A stretch of DNA of 64,000 nucleotides from Phalacrocorax aristotelis (GCF_949628215.1 NC_134276.1:126790125-126854124), one strand, 5' to 3'; numbered from the stretch's first letter, positions 28,591 to 42,138 are shown. The notes: a model not told the origin generated them from the letters alone. A program made the numbers and translations.

Positions 28591-30310
28591 ATGCTGCTAC
28601 CAAAGTATTGGGTTTCCATGTTATAGCCTCTTCTTCCCCAACCCTTACTACTTTTTTTCTTTTAGTCAGAATTTTACATTGTACTGCAGGCTTCTTGCCA
28701 GTTGAGACAATTTAGCCTGCAGGCCTGGAAGACAAAGACCTCTGGGCTAAATGACCAAACTCTGCCAGAAGTCTGCAGAATTTGAACAGGTTTTTAAATT
28801 GGGATTTTTTTTTAAAGAATTATTATTTTTTAGGCTTCATTTGGTTATTGAACATCCCCTTAGTTAGGTGTACTTGCCCCTTCCTAATTTTATTACCATG
28901 TCAGCCTGGAGGAAATAGGACTGGTGTTTGTGGGGTGGAAGAGAGATAGGAAAAGAAAAGGTGCAGGTAGGAAAGAATGGGAACCTCAGTCCACAAATAA
29001 TAAATAACCAGGAGCTGTCTGCTGTGTGACCCAAGCAGGCAGAACCTACAGAGAGCATCCAAGAGACATGGGCGAACTCGGAAGCCTCTGTTATGGAATT
29101 ACTGTAGCTAAATCAGTCCTACAGGTTTGCCTTGGGTCCCTTATTCTCACTAGATGGCTACTTTTTCTGGCTTCTGCCAAAATTGATGCAGGCAGAGCAG
29201 CTGCCAGTGGGATTGCCACACCAGTACTGTGATTGTCACAGCACACTATCCCGAAGCAGACTCTGCGCTCATGTTTGCTGAGAAGCAGGATAAGTTGGCC
29301 CATGTGGAACTTTGTGCTGCTCTAGCTACACTGCTTCCAGGACCCAGGCTAGTTTGGTATCTGCACTACATGTGATTGTGTACTCTAATCTTAACTTGTG
29401 GTTTTGCTTCCTAAGAAATAAGGCTTTCCTCTCTTGTGTGGAAAATAACCTGTCACAAGTTTTTTGTTTTTAATTTGGTTTAGTGTATGTGTGTATATGT
29501 ACATATATAAACTTTTTTAAAGCTCACCTATTTATCCTATATAGCACACAACAGGTTTGTTTTTTTAAAAAAGGTGCTGCCCTTTTCCCATCTCACCCCA
29601 AACCTATTGTTTAAATGAATGAATTAAAAGAAAAGAGCTCAGAAGTTCTCAGTGTTGCGTGAATCCAATGGGAGGGTGAGGGAATGGTCTGAAGTGAATT
29701 TTACTTGGGGAGAGAAAAGCCAATGTCTAGATCGTTCTGTTTTCAGGGAAATGTCACCAGAAACAAAGATGTCTGGTAGATTTTTTTTAAAAATTAAATT
29801 CTTGGGCTCCTGCTATCTCTAAATTTTCTCCTTATCATTGGGGGGCGCAACACCCCATAATCTCTAATTAGTTCATGGCTTCTGCACATATTTCTTTTAA
29901 ATCACTGCTACTCAAGCCAGACTGGGTGGCATGTCTTATCGAGAAAACAATGTTACGAGACTAAATTGTTTAATTCTGAGGCCTTAACTCCCCTTGTTTC
30001 CTTACTCCTTGCTTAATAGAAGAAATGTGTCATTTCTTAGAAGAAATAAATCCTGACAAAATTAATAAGTGTGATGGCAAGGATTCTGTGAGATACTGCT
30101 GATGAAAACAACACAGAAATGGCATTTTTCTCACAGCTGGTTTTTTTATTTTGTTTTGTGCTTTTGATTTGTCTTATTTTCTCAGTAGGTGCTCGTTGCT
30201 GGGTCAGCAAACTGTCCTAGTTACTAGTTCCCTGAAGATCGAGGATATATACTAGTGTATCATTTCTTCATCGTGTGTGTGATAGAGATCAACCTACTTC
30301 TCAATTTATA
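28591..30310 (+). other. CLDND1 3' untranslated region and flank
   Basis: Transcription must end somewhere here. AATAAA hexamers occur at 28,999-29,004 and 30,045-30,050, and ATTAAA near 29,620. I cannot decide which is used. A mammalian-like 3' UTR of about 1-1.5 kb would favour the later ones. No other gene is seen. Confidence 0.5.
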
Positions 30311-30512
30311 ATCATAGAATGGTTTGGGTTGGAAGGGATCTTTACAGGCCATCTAGCCCAACCTCCCCTGCAGTGAGCAGGGACGTCTTACTAGGTCAGG
30401 TTGCTCAGAGCCCTGTCCAACATAACCTTGAGTGTTTCTAGGGATGGGGCTTCTACCACCTCTCTGGGAAACCTGGACCAGTGTTTCACCACCCTCATTG
30501 TAAAGAATTTCA
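30311..30512 (-). mobile_element. CR1 LINE 3'-end fragment
   Basis: The plus strand begins 'aatcatagaatggtttgggttgg' and continues through 'tctagcccaacctcccctgcag' and 'ccacctctctggg', the complement of the CR1 3' end. About 200 bp remain and the fragment stops before any reverse-transcriptase motif. Confidence 0.85.
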
Positions 30513-31633
30513 TAATTTGAGTCTTTACAGAATGAAACAAGGATGATGATGAAAAGCAGGATCACTGAAAAAGCAGTGGTAGGCTGGTAGGCCATTCAAA
30601 GATAATCTTTCTCCTGCTCTTGAGTAATTTTTCACTTCTCCTCCTAAAACAGCTTCTTTCTCTCTCTACAATGTCTGGGCCAATTCTAACCCTGTGAAGA
30701 GGGGTTGTGGTACTTTTGTGCATTATTTGAGAGTAAATGAAAATCCGTGATGCTGATATGTACTGATGTGGTGCCTTTTCAGTCTCATTAGTTATCCCTG
30801 ACTTAGGAAGATAAGGCCTAACTGCTCAGCTTGTGTCATTGCTCATTTGTCAGAAATACAAGGGCATGCAAGCCTCAGCTTGGGTCAAAAGGACTGGAAG
30901 GTCCTATTCTGCCCTTTGTGAAGAAACACTGCTGGTTATTTTATCTAGTACAGATTGGGGGTGTTTTCCTTTTTCAGGAGCTGGCAGAATAAACGTACTG
31001 GTGATTTTAATCTGAGCAATGGGAATCCTGTGTGCTTGCTCTCTCCTCTTGTATTAGACACCTGGTTTTCTGAAGTGTAAATCCCAGTTCTCAAATGTTA
31101 ACATTCTTGCTTCCAAAAGAAGGATCCTTATGGAGAGAAAAAGGAATGTTAGAGGTGCTGTCAGTCCCTTCTTGATCATTTTAAGTAACAGCAAAACCAA
31201 GATTGCCTGCTTTTTTGGTGTCTCAGAAAAATACTGCTGTGTTTTTCTGCCCTGAAATGAAGAAAACCAGCTGTAATTGATCCTTGACTTGGACCATTTA
31301 ACTAAAATGAGGGTCACCTTTCAGGGTTGGGTGTGGGTTTTTTTTCTCACTCTTCTGTGAAGATCTCTTCATTAGAACGGATTTCAGTGAGAAGCAGACT
31401 TCATACAGAAAGATGGCTATCCCTTTCCATTCTCTGGGGTGATGGATCTGTGTGCTTTCCTCAAGGTGTAAAGGGAGCAAGAAGAGTTCTTGGACTGCTG
31501 GCTTGATTACACTAAACGGTGTCGGAGGAGGACAGAAAGTGGACACAGAGTATGGAGTAATTCTATAAAAGAGAGATGATTAAGTGCACTAACAGATACT
31601 GAGACAGATCTTGGCCCAGTGTGTGTGTTGAAT
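30513..31633. other. Intergenic DNA, nothing recognised
   Basis: A unique-looking AT-rich stretch between two CR1 copies. I see no coding exon, RNA gene or repeat here. Confidence 0.5.
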
Positions 31634-32760
31634 AATAGAATCACAGAATGGGTTGGAAGGCACCTTTAGAAGTCCAACCCCCCTGTAGGCAGCAGCAGCA
31701 TCTTCAACTGGATCAGGTTGCTCACAGCCCCATCCAACCTGACCTTGAATGTTTCCAGGGATGGGGCACATATCACCTCTCTGGGTGACTTGTTCCAGTG
31801 TTTCATCCACCCTCATGGTAAAATTTTTTTCCTTATATCCAGTTTAAATCTACCCTCCTTTAGTTTAAAACCGTTACCCCTTGTCCTGTCACTACAGGCC
31901 TTGCTAAAAGAGTTGCCCGCATCCTTCCTATAGTCCCCCTTTAAGTACTGAAAGGCTGCAATAAAGTCTCCCCTGAGCCTTCTCTTCTCCAGGCTGAACA
32001 GCCCCAACTCTCTCAGCCTGTCCTTGTAGGAGAGTTGCTCCAGCCCTCAGATCATTTTTGTGGCCCTCCTCTGGACCCGCTTCAACAGTTCCATGTCCTT
32101 TGTGTGCTGAGGGCTCCAGAGCTGGACACAGCACTGCAGGTGGGGTCTCACCAGAGCAGAGGGGCAGGATCACCTCCCCTGACCTGCTGGCGACACTTAG
32201 TTTGATGCAGCCCAGGATATGGTTGCCCTTCTGGGCTGCGAGCGCTCGTTGTTGACTCATACCCAGCTTTTCATCCACCAGTACCCCCAAGTCCTTCTCT
32301 GCAGGGCTGCTCTCAATCCCTTTGTCCCCCAGCCTGTATTGATAGTGGGGGCTGCCCTGACCCAGGTGCAGGACCTTGTACTTGGCCTTGTTGAACTTCA
32401 TGAGATTCCCACAGTCCTACCTCTCCAGCTTGTCCAGGTCTCTTTGGATGACATCCTGTCCTTCTCGCATGTCGGCTATACCACTCAGCTTGGTGTCATC
32501 TGCAAACTTGCTGAGGGTGGCATGATCTTGCAAAGTTATTCATGAAAATATTAAACCATACTGGTCCTAGTACAGAGCCCTGAGGGACACCACTTGTCAC
32601 CGGTCTCCATGTGGACATCGAGGCATTGACCAATGCCCTCTGGATGCAACCATCTAACCACTTCCTTATCCACCAAACAGTCCACCTGTCAAATCTGTAT
32701 CTCCCCAATTTATGGTGTGGTACCTGCCCTTCAGAGGTTCTCTGCATTCAAGAGAAGCTT
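31634..32760 (-). mobile_element. CR1 LINE, 5'-truncated, ORF2 remnant
   Basis: Minus-strand copy whose tail reads 'atagaatcacagaatgggttgg' on the plus strand. It encodes, from its 5' side, [32 protein letters not shown] and then broken C-terminal blocks. Frames change near 32,500 and 32,000 and there are internal stops. It differs from the 19.5-kb copy in both DNA and protein, so the two are separate insertions, probably of different subfamilies. Confidence 0.93.
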
Positions 32761-35700
32761 GAGGCTTGTGTGTATGTTTGCGGTCACATGTATGTGCAAA
32801 TACAGACACCCTCACTCAAAAAAGCAAAGTGTTCCAACTCTGGAAGAAAATGGTGGGTGAGATCAAAGGCTGACTCATGTTCCTCAGTATTTTGTGGTCT
32901 GACTGTGGGAGATGTTTACTGATACTAGTTCAGTGTTGGAGATAGGGATGAGGTAGACAGACACAGTGCAATCAAGAGAGATGGAAAAAAGGGATGTCCT
33001 TGTGTGTCTGTGTGCACAGGGGAAATGGCACACATGTCTAACACTGTTGCATGGGCCAGTGAAAGTAGAGAGAAGGCATATCAAAGGAAAAGGAGAAAAA
33101 AAGAGGAGGAATCGCATCAGCCTGAGGGTGAGAATTGAGGACACTTGACACTGCATGGGAGAAAGCTCCCTGGACTCCAGCATGAGCTCCCCATGTGGGG
33201 AGTGTGTAGCCAGCATCACAAAGGCCAGCCGCTGCTCTTCTACCACCACTACCTTTCTGCCCACCCACGGCACCATCACAGGAACAGCATAAGCAAGTGG
33301 GTAAACTTCCCTCTTGTGTTTATGAGAAGCCTATAAAGGTTTTGTCCCCCGAATCCAAGGTGGGCAAGCTGTATTTGTCCTTCAAACATGCCTCTACAAG
33401 ACTGTTTCTTCATGCGCTCGGGCTTGTTTTCCTGCCAACATTGAAACTGCTAGGAAAGCAGGACTAGCAGAAAGCTGCACAGAGCAATGAAGTGTTCAGC
33501 TGAGGTAGCAGCTGCTTATTTTTTCCTCAAAGTGATATTTTCTGTGTTGTCTCCCCCCCACTCCAAACAACTCAGAGGAGGGGCTAGTCAATGAAGCTGC
33601 GAAGAGGGGTTTTATTGATGTGGCTGTAAAGATGGCTCCCACTGGTATTGGAGGAGAGGTTGCTGAAAACAGAATGGTCAATCCCATTTTCTTACTTTAA
33701 TAAAAGAGCAGTATGGAGCAGACACAAAAATTGCTTTGTTGTGTAAAGGGGACGGTTTGCCACTTACAAACGAATAGTATATTGTGGGTGTAAGGGATAG
33801 CGTAGTCTTGGATGACCCAAGAGGCCCTTCTAATTTGTTGTCATGCCAGAAACTATGTGTGGTTGTCTAGTTTTCCTTCTGGACTGGGTGCTGGCCAGGT
33901 GGTCCTTTCTTCATGGAAGGTCTGTTGCACTCTTTTTGTTATGGTGATAATGAATGCCTCCTCTCCCCTCATCTAAAATGCTCTGAAGTGTGTTTTAAGA
34001 AAGGTGTTGGGATTTTTTTTTTTAATTTTTCTGTTCTTTATCACTTATGGCTGGCACCAAGTTATGTACCAGCTTGCAGTCTCTCTTGCAGTGCTCTCTT
34101 AGTTCTGTGATTCAAGTCAACGACTTCTGAAAGGCTCCTTCCTGTTCACTTGCATCGTGTGTACTCAGCCAGCACCTGCTATTCAAAGCATATTCCCTGC
34201 TTGAGCAGACCATGTATCTCAACAGAGAGAGGATAACATCTTGAAGCTGCATTTTCGTGGTGTCCCCCCATTTCCTCAAGAATAGCTAGAGTTTTGTGCT
34301 ATAGAGCTTCTTTATAACCTGGTTTCTAATAGGAAAGGATCAAAAGTTTGCATGTTTAATACTAACTCTTCTATTGAGGTAGACTATTATTGTTGCCCTA
34401 TGTTTTTAAACTACAACTTTCAAAACTATAGGGTGTAAAGTGAAGCCTTTGTTCAAGTTATGGTTCAGATATGTGACAGTGGAAGAATGGATACTCTAAC
34501 GGGAAGGATGTATAGGTATCTGGATATGGCAATTACAGCCATACGCAAAATTACACTTAACAAGCACCTCTCTGCCTACTGATACATGCCAAACCTTTAT
34601 ACAAACTGGTGACCACTGGAAAAAATCTGACAGCAATAATGTATTCCAATCCTCTCTCTCCTCTTACCTTCTGAAACTACTACTTTAAAAATAACCATAG
34701 GGACAGTGTTTTTATTTATTGTTCAGGTCAGAGCAATGAGTGTCAGATGTCTCTGTGCTTCCTGCTTTCTGTGTACAGACAAGGGTGAAGGAGATTATAC
34801 TGATTTTTGCAGAGGATCCAAGCATCTCTCTAGCTTTGGGTTTTCTGAGGTGAAGATTGAAAATTTTCAAGAAAACAAGAACTTTTTATTTAATCAAAAT
34901 TAATTATTGCTTAATCAAAACTGTCCTAAAAAAAGGCCAGTGGGTATTTTAATAGACTTCTTTCTTTTTCCAGCTTTCTCAAGTCTTTCATTTGCATCTT
35001 TTCAAGTGTTTCTTACATTAAATGGTTTTAGAATTTTGTCTTTTTTAGCTTGATGTTAGCAAAGAAGATCTCCTGGTGTATTTTGTATCACCAACTGATA
35101 AGAGGAAACCCTTACATATGTAACTTTTTAATGGACCTACCCATTACATCTGTAATTTGGGCTAGTTCTCAACATCAGACATGGATATTTTAAAAAAATT
35201 TGGAGTACCTATTGAAAAGAAGGTTGATCTAAACATGCTTAATAGCCTTTTGAAAAATAATTAATGAGGGAGAGTTTCCAGAGCACTTTGTTAGCAAGGA
35301 CTCTTTCTATCCCATGTTATGACCTACCAGGTGTCTGGAGCTTCACAATCAGTCCTTTTTCCATTCAACTTCCACAGCTGAATGCATGTGATTATATTTT
35401 GCCACACATTAACTCGACTGAGCTGTGGTTGAGGACCATTCCCCATTGTAACTTCACCTTTTATCATCCTCATGATAAAAGGGTTACACTACAATGTCTG
35501 CTGTTAGAAAGAAGGAAAAGCCCTGTGAAGAAGCAGCATGTGGTCTCTTTGTGGAAGAACCATCCTCTGCCTGGCTCTCTGCCCAGAGAAACCGAGGCAG
35601 AACCTTCCCAGTGGAGGGAGCATAGCTCTTCACCAGTGCCCCGTCATGTTTCCATACCCATAAGCTCAGTGGTGGGGACTTAGGTTAGATGTAAACGTCA

Positions 35701-37444
35701 GTATCGGGTGTCCTTCGCACCGTGTCAGATGAGTTTGATTACAGTCTTTCCTAGCAGCATCCAACTGTGATGTGCAATGGGTATACTCTTGGCCTAAGCT
35801 GCTGAGTCAGTACTGCACTGAATGATGGGTTTTTTTCTTCCTCTGAGGCCAAGTACATCTTGCACCTTTAGATAATTTGGGAGATTTCTCTGCAGAGTCT
35901 GGTAGCTGACGCTGTTGGCTGAGTGACCATGGAAATACCTTTTACATTACATGGTTGCTATGTAAATTCACTGCAAAACCTCCATCATTATCAGAGTATT
36001 TGCCTATAACAAACACATGTAAAGAACATCAAAGCTGACCATCCGATATGTTTACACTGATGTTGATTTAAATCGTTGATGCACTCCACCAGTTAATTGC
36101 CAAAGTGACGTGTGTTTTGGAGTGCTGGCTGGGTGAGACCAGGAGTGTGCTGCAGAAGCAGTGCAGAGCAGGTTCTAATTTCCTGTGATGCCTCAGTTCT
36201 GCCAGAGCCTTCCTGCCTGTGGGCGATGTTGATAGCAGACGCTGGAGAACTGGCTCTACAGCCTCTCCAGATCCTTCCTGCGTCTCAGCCCTGCACTGTA
36301 CCATGCTCTCTTACCACTGCTGATTCCCTAATTTGAACCAACTACTTGTGTGAGTGATTTTGCAATCCCTGTGACTTTATTTAACTAATTTCTCCAACCC
36401 TCATTAAATTGCTTTGGCTGATAATGGGATGGGGTTTGCCTTCACCAGAAATGAGCTCTGCTTTCAGAGTGCTTTCTGGGGCTGTTGAAGTAGGTCTTTT
36501 TGCAAACAATTCCTTTTTGTCTTGCACTCAAGTGACCCATTTAGCTAGGTTTGACTTGCATTTTGATGATTACTTCCACAGAAAGCAGCAGCAGTGGTCA
36601 AAACCACAGCATCTGCCCAGTGCTGGAACTGTTTGGGTTCTCTAGAGGTCTTTGAGTTCTGGGAAGTGATTAATCATCCGCAAATGATGAGGACTTCCCA
36701 AATGGCGTCAGTAGTGGGGTGCTGCTAGAGGAGTTGCCCCTGACTCCAGAGTGCTGAAAGGCAGGAAAAGCTGGTGAGTGGGGCACAGGCTGCAGTGGGA
36801 AGAGAGCAGTCCCTGAGAGTGGGTCACAGGTTCTGGAGCAGCTTCACCATTCAGCTGGAGCCACTGCAGACCTGCCCAGGAACAGCACTCGGACAACGCT
36901 GTTGACTGTGTGAGGGGCAGCAGGGACAATCCATAGTGATTTCTTCTGCGGGCCTGGGGTTGAGGAGGCTGTAGCAGCCAGGGCTGTCTATGGGGAGCAC
37001 AAGGAAGCATGTAGTATTATGGGGAGAGGAAGCCAAACCTGTTCTGGAGCAGACAGGTGTGTTTTACATCCAGCCACATTGTGAGCTGACAGGAGTGTCA
37101 TCATCCAGGTTATAGACTTGTAATTCCCCTTCTGTGTCTCCTTGCTTCCTTCTCCCAGCTCTGTACTGATTCTTCCCTCTCCATTATCTTTCTTTTATAG
37201 CCTCTTTTACCACAAGGAAAACTAGCTAAACACTTCAGAGGCACGTTGGGCCATACTCAGACGACCTTAAGTCTGTCCACCTCCCTGTTAAGCACCCAGT
37301 TGCGTGCATCTGGAAGTCTAAAGCCAGCTAATTGGAAATGCCAAGCACAGGAACATTTGTTAGGGTATATAGCTATGGCCCTGAATATCTTTAAAGCACT
37401 GGCACCCTTTTAAACATGGCCTGGATGCTGTTGGCTTATGGTTT
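32761..37444. other. Intergenic DNA, no gene recognised
   Basis: No exon with a recognisable family was found. A hairpin-forming stretch lies at 35,444-35,496, and a short frame ending in an AATAAA lies at 33,570-33,704. Bases 33,805-33,850 faintly resemble a CR1 3' end. Confidence 0.5.
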
Positions 37445-38579
37445 TGTGGTGGGTTGACCCTGGCTGGACACCAGGGTCCCACCAAAGGCGCTCTATCACT
37501 CCCCTTTCTCAAATGGACAGGGGAGAGAAAAACAGAACAAAAAGCTTGGAGTCAAGATAAGGGTAGGGAGAGATCATTTACCAATTATTGTCATGGACAA
37601 AACATACTTGATTTGGGGAAAAAATTGATTTAATTTCTTACCAATTAAATCAGAGTAGGATAATAAGAAATAAAACCAAATCTTAACAAACACCTTCCCC
37701 CCACCCCTCCCTTCTTCCCAGGCTTAACTTTACTCCTGATTTTCCCTACCTCCTCCCAACCAGTGGCACAAGGGGACAGGGAATGGGGATTGTAGTCAGT
37801 TAATCGCACATTGTCTCTGCTGCTCCTTCCTACCCAGGGAGAGGACTCTTCACACCCTTCCCCTGCTCCAGCGTGGGGTCCCTCCCACGGGAGGCAATCC
37901 TTCATGAACTTGAACATGGGTCTTTCCCACGGGCTTCACAAACTGCTCCAGTGTGGGTCCCTTCCACAGGGTGCAGTCCTTCAGGAACAGACTGCTCCAG
38001 TGTGGGTCTCTCACAGGGTCACAAGTCCTGCCAGCAAACCTGCTCCAGTGTGGGCTCCTCTCTCCATGGGTCCTGCCAGAAGCCTGCTCCAGCGTGGGCT
38101 CTCCACAGGGTCACAGCCTCCTTCAGGTGCATCCACCTACTCCAGTGTGGGGTCCTCTACGGGCTGCAGGTGGATATCTGCTCCACCAGTAACCTCTACG
38201 GGCTGCAGGGGGACAGCCTGCCTCACCATGGTCTTCACCACAGGCTGCAGCGGAATCTCTGCTCTGGTGCCTGGAGCACCTCCTCCCCCTCCTCCTTCAC
38301 TGACCTTGCTGTCTGCAGGATTGTTACTCTTAGATATTCCCACTCTTCTCTCCAGCTGCAATTGCTGTGTGCACAGCAACTTTTTCCTCTTCTTAAATAT
38401 GTTATCCCAGAGCTGCTACCACCATCACTGATGGGCTCGGCCTTGGTCAGAGGGGGGTCCATCTTGGACCCAGCTGGCACTGGCTCTATTGGACATGGGG
38501 GAAGTTTCTAGCAGCTTCTCACAGAAGCCACCCCTGTAGCCCCCCTGCTTCCAAAGCCTTGCCACACAAACCCAAGACA
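37445..38579. mobile_element. Solo LTR of an avian endogenous retrovirus
   Basis: The 1,135-bp unit starts TGTGGTGGGTTGACC and ends CCAAGACA, so it has TG...CA termini. It is flanked on both sides by GGTTT (37,440-37,444 and 38,580-38,584), a 5-bp target duplication. The terminal sequence is one I recognise from LTRs abundant in neoavian birds. No gag, pol or env sequence is attached, so it most likely arose by recombination between the two LTRs of a former provirus. A 5-bp duplication is usual for ERVL-type elements, but I do not assign the class firmly. Orientation is uncertain, because both strands begin TG and end CA. The open frames inside it are not genes. Confidence 0.88.
37864..38150. 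repeat. Degenerate tandem repeat array inside the LTR
   Basis: The word TGCTCCAGYGTGGG, or a close variant, recurs at about 37,864, 37,944, 37,993, 38,041, 38,085 and 38,138. Each is followed by 'tcc' and a CCACRGG block. Most units are 44-53 bp and the first is about 80. The array accounts for the long spurious open frames on both strands of the LTR. Confidence 0.8.
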
Positions 38580-39576
38580 GGTTTAAATTCTCTGCATCCA
38601 GTGTTTACAGAATGAGAAATAAGATCTTAATTTGCAGTAGAAGATTTATGTAGTACTGTCTGGGCTAAAGGAGCTCTTGTTCCTGCCAGCTGTCTGCTGT
38701 TACGCTTCCTACCCTGGGTCATCTTCACCCCAGGAGGTGCCAGCAGGTAACTGACAGCTTCTTGATATTTGGGCATTGTTCATGTTTAACAAGCTGGCAA
38801 GGAAACAGGGATCTACTGATTGAGCAGTAAAGAAAACCCCTGTGGTGCCATCATACACAATGCAAAGCTTCTGGTCTGTAGGTAAAGACAGTTTGTGGGA
38901 AATGTTTTTCCCCATTTTTCAGGGGCTGCATCATATTCAACTCAGGTTTTTCTTTTATTACCAGTAATTTTTAGATTAACTGCTAGAGTTCCTAGAAATT
39001 ATGGGAGTCACCTTTGTCTTCTTACAGAAAAGAAAGATTTTCAACAAAGGTGTCACTAATTTCAAGCTCCCTGACCCAAGGAAAAATTCTGAGAGTTACT
39101 TGAAGCAGTGAGAAATAAGTGGGACAAAGGAAGTCACCAATACTGAAGATTCAGGAAGATTAATTTCAGGCAAAGGTAATGTTTTCTGTAGGTTTCCTAT
39201 TCTGGGATGTAGTAACCCGGGAGATGCACAAAAGATGCAGGAAATAATTTTTTTTTACTTGACCGTGTTCAGCCTTAGCTGATGCTGTGTGTTGAAGTTG
39301 AGGATAGTTGGGGGTATTCTGAGAGGAGTGAACACCACCTGTAGAAGGTTTAGAAACCATAACCTATAAGACAGGGAACAATGGAGGCATTATGCAGAAG
39401 GTAGGACTCTTTGGGTGGGGTAAGTAACGTTTTTTACAAAAGGAATTGACACAGACAATGGCTAGCAGTTCCCCACATCCAGTGGTGACAGGAAAAGAGG
39501 TAACTAGCTTAGTTTGTGGTAAAGGAGAACTGAGGTGATGGATGGAAGAAAATCCTGGCCTAGGCATGCTTGATCC

Positions 39577-39622
39577 TGAGCTAGATGATTATTTGTCCCT
39601 TCCAGCCCTACACTGCTATATT
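39577..39622 (+). repeat. Possible CR1 3'-end remnant
   Basis: 'gagctagatgat' followed by 'tgtcccttccagccctac' matches the order and spacing of the CR1 3' terminus. The octamer tail and the coding part are missing. Confidence 0.45.
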
Positions 39623-42083
39623 ACTTGTTCAAACCATCTCCAGTAAAAATTCCACCTACCTGAGCGCTGATCTGCTGAGTGTTATCAAGAGATACCATCT
39701 CTGAGGAACTTTCTTGGCTTATTCTGTCACAGAATTTGTGAAATACAAATGCCAGAAAAGGTAATTGAGCATGGACCCTCACATGAACATTGTGAAATTC
39801 AGTGAAGATCCAACTACTTGTTTCACCTGAGGCACTGGCTCAAGATGTGTTCCAGAAAGTCACTTATGCAGACTTCCCTAATATTTTCGTTTATTGTATT
39901 TATCTGAGGTGTATTTATTTTGGGGATTATTTAATCTAGTCTCTAAGTGAGACAAACCTGAAAAAATTTATGGATGTCTATGTATTGATGATTATTGTCC
40001 TTCATTCCCCTTTAGAATCTATTGGCCAGTTCAAGCCATAGTTGCTGAAATACTGTTTCTTAACAAGTTTCCTGTAAAGAGGCCTCACAGAGGACAGGGA
40101 CTCTGTTAGTGCCTCCACTGGAGGAAGCATCACCATCTGAGTACTTACTAAACAGAATAGTCCTTTGTCTAGATTACAGTTCATGACCATCTTACCCTTC
40201 ATTTTAAAGCATTGATGTCACTGTGAATGAGAGGTATTGTGTATTGGGACTCATTTAGATGATTTTGCAGGGGATGAATGAAATGCATTGGGACTTGATT
40301 CTCCTGGTTTTAGAACAAAGACTAATCTTGACATCCTGCAGACACTTGAGTGATGCCTGTAGATCTGGTCTGTAAAATTCACAGTCACAGATATATATAA
40401 CTGTTTTGAACCTTAGTGCAGCATATTAAGGAAGTCAGTCACTTACTGTCGTGAAGAATCACCTACTGATTCACTCCTCACAATATATTTCACATTAGAT
40501 TGCTGTCCCATTTACTGCGTTTCCTGTAAGGGCAAAAAGAGACTACACATTCCTATTGTCTGTAGCCTAGCATTGCTCACTTTTATGCATTGATGAATTA
40601 GTTCATATGGAGTGATGTTAAAAAAATTGTCATAAGTAGGAGAAGAAAAGCAGATGTTTGATACGCAATGAGACTTCTTTTTGATGTTTGTTACGCTGAG
40701 TCAGGCTGAAATGAAAGCGATCAAGGGAAAGCATCAGAAGTAAGAGATGACAGAGAACTTGACAAAAGCAAGATTTGGAAAATAAGTCTGAACTGCAAAA
40801 AATAAAGCTTATATTCCCCCTGGCCTTGCAGGAAAGAAGGTATCTTCCTGTTAGTGATACATTAATATCTGTCCTGAGGTAGTATTCTTCTTGAGCTTCT
40901 TCACACAGAAGTACTTGTCGGCTGGTTGCCCAAAAACTTCTTTGAAATTTGCCTCTGAAAATGAGGTTAGTTAAGCAAGATTTCTTCATTGTTACTGATT
41001 TCTAAGAGATAATTAGTTATCTTTCAAATAGAAAATAACTTGTTTCTAACAACAGATTCTTCCCTATCTGAATTCATTGTGTCTTATCAGAGATGCTCCA
41101 ATCTTGAGCTCCCCTTTGTTCTCTATGTCTTTATTTTTAAGTAAGGTTTTTTCCAGCCTACAAATGGTTTCTCTCGGATAAATTCTTTGAACTCTTTCCG
41201 GCTCATGTTATTGAACACTGCACAAATCTTCTCACAGTGACAAAATTTAACAAACAGGAAGAGTAATAAAGAGGTATGTACGTTGAAATCATGAGCAGTT
41301 GAGGCCAGAGAGAAGAGCCGGGTCCAACTGCAAATAATCAAATTTGAAGACAGTTGCTAGCATCTCAATGGTAGGGTGGCGGGCATTTTATGTGCTTTGT
41401 GGGTATATGAAGCTGAGGTGTATGAAGCTGATGCAGTAGCTCTCATATTCAAAAGTTACAAGGAAATGCTGTGAGTTCAACTCTGGTATGACCAGATCAC
41501 ACTTTTAAGGGCTTTAAATACCAATTTAAGATTTTAGTGTCAGATGTTAATTTTGTTCCAAAATCTTGCCCTAAGTCTTGAAGAAAAGCAAGGAGAAACT
41601 TTGGGGCTTTGTTGCTTACCTAGAGTCAGTGGTATAGGAAATTCGTTTTGAAACTGTGTTGTGGTTTTTCAGCTTACGGGGTTTGTTTTGTTTTGAGGTT
41701 TTGTTTTTGAGAAGAAAATCTTTGTACATGGTTCTAGGTAGGAGAAATGTCTCCCCAGAGATCACCGCACCAACACATTTAATCTCTAGGATTACATTGC
41801 TTTGCACATTGTCATAGCGCATTGTGGTTGACAGATTACCTTGTCTGAGGCTTTATCCTGTGAAGACTTATGAAAATATTGGTGAAGGGAAAGTGTCAGC
41901 CAGCTGAACATTTCCAATCCTTACTTTTTCACAATGCACCCTGCCATTAGCCTGTTAATATCAGGCTTCCAGTTACAGCTCTGTATGATGGTACAGAGAT
42001 ACTTCATCAAATAGCACAAGGGAGCCCTGAGTATACAAGGAAAAATAAATGCACAAGTACAGAACTATGGCGATGAGCAAAAA

Positions 42084-42138
42084 CTCAGACTTGATGCAAT
42101 CTCCCAGACTTGATGCAAACTCAGACTTGAAGCAATGC
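42084..42138 (+). repeat. Three-copy 17-19-bp tandem repeat
   Basis: Three units built on CAGACTTGATGCAA occur at 42,084-42,100, 42,101-42,119 and 42,120-42,138, differing by one or two substitutions and small length changes. No function is apparent. Confidence 0.75.

Noticed and set aside
33560-33704. Short plus-strand frame ending TAATAAA, with a plausible-looking peptide (EEGLVNEAAKRGFIDVAV)
   Set aside because: It is under 50 residues, has no recognisable family, no convincing splice context and no start codon in good context. The polyadenylation hexamer is likely chance in AT-rich DNA.
37811-38511. Open frames of about 200 residues inside the solo LTR
   Set aside because: They follow from the tandem repeat array in non-coding LTR sequence. 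Neither strand shows a retroviral protein motif.
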